From Epinephelus fuscoguttatus (lineage: Eukaryota; Chordata; Actinopteri; Perciformes; Serranidae): DNA of 64,000 bases. Positions within the stretch are counted from its first letter, which is position 1. Each line of letters opens with the position of its first letter. Positions 1 to 11,057 of the stretch are shown piece after piece. Below the pieces are notes generated by a model. The model did not search any database. It saw nothing but the letters and a program-made list of their open reading frames with translations, and was not told the DNA's origin. The stretch spans positions 25,754,322-25,818,321 of the forward strand of contig NC_064753.1 of NCBI RefSeq assembly GCF_011397635.1, read 5' to 3'. Both the position numbers and the translations under genes were made by a program.

Positions 1-588
1 GCTGTGACTCTCTGATTGTGTCACAGACATGTTTATAACTCTATAAAAGCTCCTTTCCTTTGTCTGGTTAAAGCAAAGGACAGAATGGCTGCCTCCCACC
101 CTCATAAAAAGATAGTTTCACTTTCCATTTCTCTGTTGTATCATTGTTTAGTATTATGTTTCATATTCACTTTAACTTCAGGTTTTAGGTTATTTTCTTA
201 CTTTAACTGAGGTGCTGCCTACACCTGGTTTCACATATAGTTTCCGTGTTCTTATCAAATCAGCTCCAACTGCTTTCCAACGTTTATCTTATCACCTCTG
301 ACCATGAAGCCTGAAATGGGTCACAGTCAGTAACAACAACCACCGTTTGAGCTATAAAAACAAACATGACTTAAACTGCTTTTTGTATTATTAGTCGGTA
401 CAAAAACATTAACTGAGCACACAGTTTGACGTGTTTCCTTTAGTTTGTGTGTAACGTTGAGTTAAGTGTGCCAGATTTAGCTAGGCTAGCTGTTAACTGC
501 TAACTCACCGTGTAAACACTCTCTAACTAACGTCTGATAACCGGAAACTGATAAACTGAGGACAAAGCGACAAAAATGAATCATTTAC
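1..588. other. AT-rich spacer, no gene seen
   Basis: No splice-bounded open frame or recognisable repeat stands out here. If the candidate first exon just to the right (589-715, minus strand) is real, this stretch would be the start of its first intron, and the coding part of that gene would lie left of the window. This is inference only. Confidence 0.4.
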
Positions 589-715
589 CTGAGGCTTGTT
601 TGTCAGCTGTTGGTGTGAACTTTAAATCTTCAGCTCCAGTTTCCCCCTCCTGTCTCTACACGGGACTAATCAACAGTGTGATTGAGAAACGGTCCTCCGC
701 TCATATTTACGTGTG
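589..715 (-). other. Candidate non-coding first exon of a leftward gene
   Basis: On the minus strand the sequence ends in CCTCAG followed by GTAAATG, a good splice donor (intron would begin at 588). The interval is less AT-rich than its surroundings. It has only a 12-codon open frame beginning ATG AGC GGA GGA and closed by TAG, so it would be 5' untranslated sequence. E-boxes lie just upstream at 720-754. The downstream exons are not in the window, so the gene cannot be named. Confidence 0.35.
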
Positions 716-800
716 AGAGCACGTGAGCTGGTCACATGAATGCAGCTCATGTGATCTGTAACGAAACCAAACCGTCACCGCAAACTCTTCCTTTTTTCGT
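716..800 (-). promoter_or_regulatory. E-box / M-box cluster, possible promoter
   Basis: Three related sites lie within 35 bp: CACGTG at 720-725, TCACATGA at 732-739 and TCATGTGA at 747-754. These match the E-box/M-box type sites bound by MiT/TFE and USF bHLH-ZIP factors. They sit directly upstream of the candidate donor-bearing exon at 589-715, which supports promoter activity towards the left. No TATA box was recognised. Function is inferred from motif spacing only. Confidence 0.35.
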
Positions 801-1117
801 CCAGTCTGTGGGTGTGGTGGTTAATACAATCATAAATGTGGTCTTTAAAGCCAGACAGCCGTCTGAATCTGGATTTAACCAGTAAAAACACACCAACAAT
901 GACAGAGTGTGGTGTAGTGGATCTCCACCTCTTCAGTCTGAACACTAGGTGATGCTAAACTCACCCTCTCTATCACCACTTTGTCCTCAATGTACAGAAC
1001 AAAATGTTTGGGGTATTTATTTTTGTATGAGAATACTGCAACGTAACTGTTGTTGTCATTGTAAGTTATATTTTATGATTATCATCAAAAATAACCTTTG
1101 ATATAATGATAGCACAC

Positions 1118-2262
1118 ATGGATGGATTACTGAACAGGCCTACTGGGCACAGGCTAAGGCGCCTGAAGTTTCAGGGCCCCTCCACAGCCTTCACCTGCAA
1201 AATTTCACTTGAAGAGACACGCACTGACCAGGAAATACAACACAAAGAGACATAAAACAGCTACAAAGAGATGCAAAACAGCTGAAAAGGAACACAAAGA
1301 GCTTCAGCTATTACAGAAAGGGGCAAAACAATCAAAAAGAGACGCAACACGACTATGACAAGATTCAAAATGACCACAGAGGAATATAGAATGGCTATAA
1401 AGTGTTGCAGAGCAACTACGGTAGACAAAAATTACTGTTACAGACAGATATGTAACAACTACAAAGAGACACAAAGTAACTGCAAAGAGACACAAAATGA
1501 CTACAAATATGTGCAAAAGGACTACAAAGAGACACAGAAGGACTACAAATATACACAAAAGGACTACAAAGAGACACAAAAGGACTACAAAGAGACACAA
1601 AATGACCACAAAGAGACACAAAATGACTACAAATATACACAAAAGAACTACAAAGAGACACAGGACTACAAAGAGACAAAATGACTACAAAGACAAAAAG
1701 CAACTACAAAGAGATTTAAAATAACCATAAAGGGACACAAAATGACTACAAAGAGACACAAAATGACTAAAACAAGACTCAAAATGACTACAATGACACA
1801 CAAAATGACTACAACAAGGCTCACAATGACTGCAAAGGAACATAAATTGATTACAATGAGACACAAAATGACCACAACAAGACTTACAATAACTAAGAGA
1901 CACAAATATCTACAAAGAACCACAAAATGATTAAATGATTACAAAGAGACACAAAATGACTACAGAGATGCAAAGCAACTACAAAAACATTAGAAATGAT
2001 CATAAAGGAATTTAGAATGGCTACATAGAGTTGCAAAGCAACTATTGGTCTATTGGACAACTATTGGACAAAGAATGACCACAAAGAGACACATAATCAC
2101 AGAGAGATATGTAAGGACTACACAGTGACACAAAACATTATCAAAAACAGAGGCTATCTATAGAGTCTGTGTGTGTTGCTGCTGTGTAGGAGAGGTGGTG
2201 GGGCCTTCTGCATGTCTGGGCCCAGGGGCCCATTGTCTCATACACCCATTGTGGAACAGTGG
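1118..2262 (+). mobile_element. Non-autonomous DNA element with internal minisatellite, copy 1
   Basis: The left end (CATGGATGGATTACTGA then GGCCTACTGGGCACAGG) and the right end read on the other strand (ATGAGACAATGGGCCCCTGG) are diverged inverted repeats. The same two ends occur at 18433-19140, again around a CTACAAAGAGACACAAAA-type tandem array. No transposase frame is present, so the element would depend on an enzyme supplied elsewhere. No clear target-site duplication could be read. The right end is interrupted by SINE-like sequence at about 2262. Confidence 0.6.
1205..2130 (+). repeat. Minisatellite, about 21-bp unit
   Basis: Around 40 imperfect units of about 21 bp, with core CTACAAAGAGACACAAAA, run through this interval. 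Units vary by substitution and small length changes, and the array decays towards both edges. The unit length is divisible by three, so long repetitive open frames appear in several frames on both strands; these are not genes. The array lies inside the element at 1118-2262. Confidence 0.85.
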
Positions 2263-2465
2263 TGAAGTGGTTAGTGCTTTCACCTTCCAGCAAGACGGTT
2301 CTGGGTGCTCTGTGTGGAATTTGCATGTTCTCCAGCTTCCTCACAGTAGGTTAGGTTAACTGTTGACTGTGAATGTGAGCATGAATGGTTGCCTGTCTCT
2401 GTTTGTCAGCCCTGTGATAGTTAAGCAGCCTGTCAGGGATGTACTGGACAAGGATAAGTGATTCC
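2262..2465 (+). repeat. Diverged SINE fragment (DANA/Mermaid-like)
   Basis: It contains the ordered landmarks of a tRNA-derived fish SINE: GTGGTTAGTGCTTTCACC, GGAATTTGCATGTTCTCC, a GTGAATGTGAGCATGAATGG block and CAGCCCTGTGATAG. The same landmarks are clearer at 35968-36285 and 60976-61348. This copy is short and has lost internal sequence. Confidence 0.65.
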
Positions 2466-2631
2466 AGATAATTCAAATCAAAGTCTGCTGTCTGTATTGC
2501 TCTGATGTCTTTCTTCTCACTCCCATCATCATCAGGAAAGGCAGCACTGCCCCTGTGCAACTCAATCACTTTCAAGTTAGTGCTGTGATCAAAACTGTAA
2601 AAATGAAATGTAATTTCTTCCTAAGGGAAGG

Positions 2632-2697
2632 GTCCCTCTGCTTGTCTGTGCCCAGGGGCCCACTGTCTTATAATCTGCACGTCTATGGGTTGTGTTT
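2632..2697 (+). mobile_element. Solo right terminus of the minisatellite element
   Basis: The block containing GTGCCCAGGGGCCCACTGTC and TTATAATCTGC matches the right ends at about 2200-2262 and 19080-19140. No left end or minisatellite is attached. It may be the displaced remainder of copy 1, separated by the SINE-like insertion, or a relic of another copy. Confidence 0.5.
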
Positions 2698-2699
2698 TG

Positions 2700-5600
2700 T
2701 GGGAGAACTTTGAACAAAGATTTTTGATCTCGATGGAACTTCCCAGTAAAGAAAAGGTAAAATAAAATAAATAAATAATGCTGAGGGCTATATTTTGATA
2801 ATGCATGCATAGCAATGCACGGTGGCATCTGACCATTTTTAGTTTACCTCTGACCTTTATTTTTCATTGTATTCTTCTGAGAAGTAGCTTGTGATCTGTG
2901 AATGATGGTGACAAGTGTTTTAGTGCTGTATCGTGCTGTGGATCACTGACCACAGGGAAAATGCTGATCACCTAGCTGCTTTCTCTTCCTTCTCTGAGTC
3001 TGTCATCTGACTTTCAAAATGATGAGATGGGGAAAATACTGTAAGCACAGCACACCAGCTTTAATCATTGTCTTACCAAGACAGTTACATAACAGCAGAT
3101 CCTCCTTTTAAAGCAAAGCATGAGTGACCAACAACACTGTCCTATTTAACCAGGTGAACTAAAGTCAAACCAAAATCACACTCTCCTTTAAACTCAGTTC
3201 AACTATTATTTAACTTAATGAAGTTGGTCAGCTGTGTGGAAATTGGTTTGTAACTACAGCTTTGCTTGGCAATATTAAAATATACATGTCTTCTCTATTC
3301 TTCATAAATCCTTTTTAAGGCTTTTGTAAAACTTCATTACTTTTTGTCATTACTTTTTTGTGTATTTCTATTCATTTATGATTTACATATTACCATTGCA
3401 CAAATAGTTTTAAAGCTTAAAGTCTATTATTGATTTTAGCTTTGTGATTATCAATGTTTTTGTTTGTTTGTTTGTTTGTTTCTTCTTTGTACTTTTTGTG
3501 GGTGTATTTGTTGACCTGTGTGGTGAGCCACTGCAATTTCCTTGCAGGGATAAATAAAGTTGAATTGAACTGAATTAATGTGACTTGTGCTGTTTTTATT
3601 ATTTTATTACAGCACAGTAATAACTACACTAATAAGAGGCTTAAAGTAATTTTTGCTTTATTACCCGATGTTGGTTCAAGGTTCAAGATATTCATTATTT
3701 TAATAATGTTTGTTTGATTGTTTAATCTTTATCTGAACTCCGCCACAGCCGATCCCTGGCCCGGATGAGAAATGAGAAGTGTTGAGCATATACACAGAAA
3801 ACTGTTGGTTCTTCAGCAGTGCTTTCAGTTGGGTTAAGGTGATATATAGCAGCGGTTCCCAGCTGGTGGGTTGCAGTCCAAAAGTGGGTGAAGAGTCCAT
3901 TCTGAATGGACTGCAAGTGAATCGCAAACACAGTTTGTAAAAATCACATTTATTTTTAAGTACAATGATTTTCCAGCACAGAGCTTTTATTTTTAAGTGG
4001 TGTTTTTCACTATAGATTGAGTGACTAACAGACAGCTACTCAACAGAGACAGCAAATTCGCTCGGTGACATGACCAAATGCAAGTATGACGCTGGATATT
4101 TTAAACTGTGTGGACCTTGAACTACTTACTAAGGAGAAACATGAACCCTGTGGCTGCACCAGTTGGGAACCACAGCTTTTTGGCACCGCTGCCACACAGA
4201 ACATTTTGGGCCCTGTGTGGTTCTTTAGAGGTTCTCTATACTGGTTCTTTCTCCTCTAAAGTAAACTAAGCTGAGGAACCTGTAGAGAACCTTTAATGTC
4301 CCTGTTCTGCCCTCCATTTGAGCGCATATAATATTTAAATAGGTTTTGTGGACTGCAGTGGCCCTTTTGGTTACTCAATAGCAGTAGCTGTAGAGCAGAG
4401 AATTTCCCTCAGAGTCAACGAGCACATGGTGAAGAGCATATGGTGACCGCTTCTCCTGCTGCAGTTTTGTCTTCAGCGTTGTTGCCTTGGACACTATTTG
4501 TCCGTGAATATTTTGGGTTAACATTTTATAGATATGACATGCACAATATGTTTTCTGTACATTTGTTTTGCTGTAAATTCAGCTCAAATGACCTGTAGCC
4601 TAACTTTGCTAACTGGCTAACGATATTTCAGATATAGTCATGTCAGTGTGATAACTACTCAGAATCTGATTTGTGTTTGCATTTTGTATTTTTGTTGCAG
4701 TTTGACAGTAACTGGTCTCCATTAAATTTTCAAGAAAAGTCACGCCTTGTGGTTATTGGAGAACAAGACTGTTCGCTAATTGTCTAGCTCTGTATGAGGA
4801 CTCATTGCGAGGACAGTATAGTCCCTGTATTGCTCCTCAGAAGTTCTAAACTGGTTCTCCAGTTTAATTTAGTTAACTGGGAAAGAAGAACAACACTACA
4901 TTATAATAGTCTACAAACAGAGTATTTCCAGAGGTTAACACATTAAAGCAGTGAGCAGTGTATTTTAAGTGGCCTAATGTGGTATTGGAAGTATGTTGAC
5001 TCGTCAATGGTGTTATCTGGCTTAATTCAAGGGCCCTGGCTCAAAATTTAAAAACAATATGGTGCTACATGGCATCTTCAGTGATTCTACATAGCACTAT
5101 TTGACAAAGGCACTGTATTGTCCCTTTAAAAGATGGAGACCATAAAGCACCAAAATAGGTTCCCCTATAATTGTGAGCCAAAGAAAAGCTTTTGGGTACT
5201 GTAGGTACTGTTAGGCACCATTTTTGTTGTGTTTGCTAACATGGACAACCAGCCCCAACCAGTAAAAACTAATCTTTACTACAGAAACATTACAGGTTTT
5301 CTTGTTGAGATACTGGGTTTCAATCTGAAGAGAGACCTGCATCAGCAATGTGACACAAAGTTACATTCAAACAGGATATTTATGCAAAGACAAAACATCA
5401 CAAACTGTAAAGTAAAAGTGTTGAAGTTGTAGTTTAAAGACTTCGTACAAGAAAAGATCCCCACGGATGCTTTTTCCAGATTTATTAAAAGTAGCTTCAA
5501 ATCTCCTTGGGGGAATCATAGACAGCTTCACTTTGCTGCTTCAGTGTGTTTCACGTTGAAGGGGCACCATAGGAGAAGCCCTTTTTACTGACTTATTATG

Positions 5601-7430
5601 CAGATATGGTGCAAAATTCTACTATAGTTTTTGTTTAATAAAAGGTCTGCATAGCAAACTTGGGGCCACACCAGCACGGAAACACTTTACACAATGTACA
5701 GAGGAATGAGAGGAACGGTGGTGCATGCTTCAGGCCCCCCAGCAGGTTAATCCAGCCCTGTGATAATGTCAACACAGTATGTTCACTGTAATGCTGCACC
5801 AGCCATTATACCAGCGACTATACTGACTCCACCATGTAATTATTACTGTATCATTCACACTGTCGTTATGCATCTCCACCTCTATGTCTAAAGCTCATGA
5901 AAATATTCAATTGACTGTAAATGTAAGAATGATCAATAAAAGACAAAACTCAAAGCTTTGATCATGACTGATGATTTTATTTTGTCACATCAACAGCACA
6001 GTAACTGACTCACCACAACCAGCAACAGTTGCTCTGTGGAAACCTTTGTATGATGAGGTGATGCATGTTGATACATGGAGGCCATCCCGTGACTAAGTGA
6101 CGTCACACTCAATCAGCAAACTAATATCAGTTCATCAATGAATATATGATACTGCCTCTAAACGACTTCACGTGTGAAACTTCAGCACAAACCTTGACAT
6201 AATGCACCGTGACTGTCCACGCGTGTCATAACAGTACATGTGACCAAATATAAAAGAAGGAAATTTTTAAGAAAATACAAAATGAGACAAATTAGAAACA
6301 CAAGTGAAGACTATCATACACGTCAGGTACACAAAGCAAAGCATATCGTTCAAATACAAAGCAATACACACGTCATAAGACAAGCATGGCAGCTGAAGCT
6401 GTCTGTCTACAAGGCAAAGCGCTGAGTCATGATGATCAAGCCAAGGCATCGTCTAAAGCATGTGCGTGTAGATACATTTTAATTAGTGCACTAAGATACA
6501 TTTCATTAGCTTATTGCTGTTGCGTACACATACATCTGAGCATGTGAGTTAAGTACTGTAATGTATGTGTAGTTACAGTGAGTGCTTTCTCTCTCTAAAG
6601 GAATAGATACAATTCTCTGGATGAACTAGTAACATGCAGTGACTCCTTTATCTATCAGCAGGTATGTGGATAACAGCTTGACACAGCTTTGATGCAGCGC
6701 GTTTTTCTCTGCACTTTGATCCATAAACACCGATTTATAGTCTGCCCATGTTTTATCACAACATTTAACTGCTCATTACAGGTACAGAACTTACTTTATA
6801 GCTATTATATTTGTTTAGAAAGTTAAAATAATAAAGTACAGTTAAAAAAGAAAAACAGAAAAAATAGAAGACAAGTATACGTGGAAGACTGATATTGTTA
6901 ATTCTATGATTACAATCAGATTTCACATATTCAAATAAATAACATTAACATAATATTACATAATACTGGTGTTGACCAAACTTTAAATTCATAGCAGCAC
7001 ATTGTTCCAGGGGCATTTTTATTCTAAATCTCTGCTCCTTATCTATTCCCTTCCTTCCAGTAGCTACATTATCAAAAATGTTTTATGCAGTTAAAGGTGT
7101 TTTCAGTCATACAGTGAGTAATTCTCACCAAAACAAATTATAAAAAGATAATAAAATCATTTTTGTCACTTGGAAATTCAGTTTCACTGAGGTAGGAGGT
7201 TTAACTGAAAGATATGCGGATGGACTGCGTATATTTATGAGTATAGTGGGCTTTACAAGGGAATACTGACGACATTTAAATTTGTAAATATTTAGTTAAG
7301 ACTCTGTCAGAATTAGATTTCCCCCTTTATGTTTACTGAGATGGACTGTCTGCATCTGAGGAAATGATTTCTTGTCCAAAACAAAACTGAACTGCTACAT
7401 TTTTTCTTTACAGGAAGTAAAATAGACCTT
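2700..7430. other. Spacer without recognised gene
   Basis: AT-rich sequence with stop codons in all frames. A TTTG microsatellite lies at 3458-3481, a retroelement-like 3' tail at 3520-3575, and a hAT-like terminus (CAGGGCTGGATTAACC on the minus strand) near 5765. Short open frames at 3700-3931, 5229-5432 and 6240-6449 have no family resemblance or splice context. I see no gene here. Confidence 0.5.
3520..3575 (+). repeat. Retroelement 3' tail fragment
   Basis: The sequence TTGCAGGGATAAATAAAGTT followed by GAATTGAACTGAATT has the form of the short 3' ends of fish LINE/SINE copies. Similar tails end near 21010, 40345 and 48470. Only the tail is recognisable. Confidence 0.45.
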
Positions 7431-7439
7431 GATATTGTA

Positions 7440-9185
7440 CATGGTTAACTTTCTGCACGAGCTAGGTACACAGTTTCTACATATGCTCACTCACAACATG
7501 ACCATTTGTAGATCAACAAATCATGCTGTGTTACCTTAAATTATGAGGATTTATTTTTACGCCTCAGTGGAAAATGGTGAACATACTGATTTACTGACTG
7601 ATTAAGGACGATGTTTGACAACAGCAAAACATCCATTTACAAACTCTCACACAACTCGTTGCAGTGTAATCCAAGTCTCATTTATCCAGTTATATGCTCA
7701 GTACTTCCAAAACACATGAAGCTCAAGCGAAAGTTCAGTCAGGAAGACAATTCTTTTCATGCTTCGGCTGTAACTTTCTTCCTCACCCTGCCATTCACTC
7801 CTCGCCTCTATTCGCCTCAGCAGTCATCAGCCAAAGTCAGCAGCTACCACCACCACTACCAGTGTCTGGACTGCATGGGGGGGATATATCTTGCTGCCGC
7901 TTAGGCATCCCATGATCACAAATAATCTCCCTCTGGTGTCTAAGTGCCAAAGACTGAGCACTGACATTTCACATTTAACTTCATCTTTATTTCATTCTTC
8001 TGTCTCTCCTGATTGAAACCCATTTTTGCTAAGACCTTACTCTTACTATTACTTACTAAACTGACAGTGAAACTTTTCTATACTGTCTTCAAATCCAGAG
8101 TACTAAGGGTTTTTTTTGTTTGTTTGTTTGTTTGCAAAAAATGTGGGAAGTACTGACTGAGCATACACCTGGATAAACTAACTTGGATTATACTGTGTTA
8201 TACTGCTTGTGTGAATGTTTGCCAACTAATGTTTTGATGTAGTTTTGCTGTTGTTAAATGTGGTCCCCGATTAACACATAAATCAATCCATGGAGGCATG
8301 CAAGAAAAACAAACTTTTCTTCCCAAATTCAAGATAACACAGCATGACTATCTGAATTACAAATGATAATTTTGTGGATGAAGTATTCCTTTAACTTTCT
8401 TCATCAGGCAGGTACACAGTTTCTTCATGTGCCTTTAAGCTGAGAACAGCTTGTTTGCTGTGTGCTCCTCAATAAAACCAATAAAACCAGTGTGAATAAA
8501 TGGACGGCAACAATCCAATAGTGCTAAATGCTAATAATTAAAGTAGCAGACACAGCACGCAGCAAAGCCTTCTACCAATCAATATGTAGGCAGAGGAGAA
8601 AGAATGCCAAATTAAGAATTAAAATATTTAAATCAGTTTGGAACCATAAGAATTTTAGTCACAAGTTTATAAACACTACCAGTAAACTTCCAGCATATAT
8701 ACGTTTACTGCCATGGCAACCCACATTAACAGGACCAGGAATTAAGATCAGTGCAAGTTCAGTTAGGAAGACTTTCTTTATGCTTCGTTCATTCACAGTT
8801 CTGTCTCTCAATCTCACTACTCCTGCTTTTTCCTGTCAGCTGATTATAGGCATTTGGGCGTCCAGTTAAACCAATTAAATTTTGCCATGATCTCTAACAG
8901 CTGCTGCTGCTGCTGTCAAACTTTATATCTGCTCTCCTCTCTGCTGCTGTCATCTCAGGCCATTCACCTCCAGTCATCACATCCAGTGCCCAGTTTGAGC
9001 TCATCACATCTAAATCCTCAGTACCCTCTACATCTCATCACCACCAGCATCTAGACTCCATGGGGGAAGTAAAATATATGTCACAAATGGAGTCTGTTCG
9101 CCAAAGACTCTTCACAATTCTCATGTAAATAAAAATTCTGTCACTCAGAATGAGTCTCTCCTGACTGAACTGCTGCTATGACTGT
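7440..9185 (+). repeat. Diverged direct duplication, blocks A and B
   Basis: Block A (about 7440-8060) and block B (about 8390-9185) share ordered landmarks: GGTACACAGTTTCT, TTCAGT(C/T)AGGAAGAC, ATGCTTCG, a run ending in GGACTGCATGGGGG or AGACTCCATGGGGG, GCCAAAGACT and TCTCTCCTGA. They are the same sequence type in the same orientation with many substitutions and indels. A further related piece lies inverted at about 44915-45195. Open frames here are not conserved between blocks, so I read this as a repeat and not a gene. Confidence 0.6.
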
Positions 9186-11057
9186 ATCTTATCATCATTC
9201 GTAAACTTCCTGTTTTTCATCAGTTAAAGAGGAAACAAACTGTGATTGTCAGAGGTGTTCATAAAAGTTACCTCTTCTTTGTTAGAGATAAGAACCCACA
9301 CTTAGTATTTGTGTCCTGCAGACATTTCCTTCTTTTGTACTTCATCTTTTCTTTGTCACTAAAGTTACCAGTTTGCAATTATTTGCAATTTCTTCAAAGG
9401 GCCAAATGGGGAAAGTGTCTGTCTTGTTTTTTTTGAAAGACTTAAAGCATTTCTGCAGGTCATAATCATTAAAACAGACAAAAACAAGCCGTCAACAAGT
9501 TTAAAAAAAATAGACGTATAAAATGAAATGCATTAACAAACAGCATTACAATAGAAACATCACGTGACACTGCTTTCATATTCTATATTGCTTAATTTCC
9601 CTTTGACGTGTTCTCGTGTTCATCATCAATCATAGTGTATTCTACAGAGCATCATGCTACGTGAGCTGTACCTTTTCTGCTATAAAGTGCCGACTGGAAT
9701 TATTGCAGTTACAATTAGCAACGTAAAGCAGAGCACATAATCTATAAAAAATCCCTCAAAGCTTTGCTTTTAGTCTTTTGCTTATCTGATAGTTTCATGA
9801 AAATAAAGACATCAATTAATAGATTTGAGTATTTTACAGAGTGTAAAAGGGAGTTCTGTTTCTTTGTAATGTGTGTGATGTAATGTACGGAGCTGTACAC
9901 ACAGTGGGTGACTGATCGGATGAATGAGGGACTTCCTGGAAACTGGACGGGATGTTTAACATCATCTGAAGGTTTTTGTGTAAAAAAATGTAAGCTTTTG
10001 CAGGAATTATAACGTCAAAGCCTTTTGTAGGTATGCTTAGATTTGCATTAAGTCTGCTTTATTTATTTATTTATTTATTATGACAGATAATTGGTTTGAT
10101 TGTATCAGACTTACCAATGTAGAAAAAAAGACACTGGCACTGGTAAGTGGCGTTACATGAAAGTCAGCATGTTTGGTGTTTGTAAACTAGTTTGATAAAA
10201 TGGTTCATTTTGAAAATTCTTCCATTTAAGTTACTTCATCTTGATTCACGTGATTGTTTAAGCTTAAGATTTTATCACAACTCATGATTCAAATATCATC
10301 ATAATAATTATGATTGTTTTAACAATTAGTTTGCTCTTTAAAAATTAGGTAACCAGCTGACTCCACTGCCTGAATAAGTCCTAACTGCATTAGTTTTTTT
10401 GTGTTTAGTTAAAAACACAAATAAATGACCAAGAGTGAGGGTTTATCTACATGAATAAAAGTGATGTCCCACATGAATTAGCACCTGTGAAGTTTTATCT
10501 GTTTTGAGGAGTAACCCAGATGTAGTTTTCTGTAAATAATGACCTGTAGTAGTGAATAGTGATTTTTTTTTTCAGCAAATGGTTTTAAAGAACTGAAAGA
10601 ATCCCCCCATCCTCCATGTTTGAATGGCTGATTACCTTGTATGTCCGTGTTTGTCACCGATAACTCATCTAGTGGCCTCGGTAGATAGCAGACGACTACT
10701 AGCCCCGCCTCCTACACATGAATTTGCCAGATGCTTCCTTTTCACCTTTTTCAAAGTAGCATATGAGGGCGGTCATACTATCACACTCTCCTCCAGCAAG
10801 TGTGCTATCTATGCATCCTAAATGTCTGCGTATGTGACCCTTGCATCTTCATGTCAGGGAGAAAAACATAAATAAGAATTTATATAGTATATCTTCCATG
10901 ACTGACTCAAATGAACTGAGCTGAAAAGACCCCTTCACTCCCCGCCAAGCCTTCCCCAGGTTACTTAATGCATGAATTCATTTATATCCTAAACTGCTAA
11001 ACTAAAAAAGACACCACTGCCCACCCAGTTGTTCTTCCCCTTGACCCTCCACCCTCC
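9186..11057. other. Spacer and probable 3' UTR of xkr5
   Basis: No coding exon is seen. A run of TTTA repeats at 10059-10080 reads on the minus strand as several overlapping AATAAA signals and is the first clear polyadenylation candidate downstream of the xkr5 stop codon, which would give a 3' UTR of about 1 kb. Left of it the sequence is AT-rich without recognised features. Confidence 0.4.
10059..10080 (-). terminator. Candidate polyadenylation signals for xkr5
   Basis: Overlapping AATAAA hexamers on the minus strand, about 1 kb past the stop codon of xkr5. They come from a simple TTTA repeat, so the match may be fortuitous. No other canonical hexamer was noticed between here and the stop. 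Confidence 0.35.

Noticed and set aside
1304-1930. Several overlapping 60-112 aa open frames on both strands with VILCLF or YKETQKD repeats
   Set aside because: They are translations of the 21-bp minisatellite; a unit length divisible by three keeps frames open.
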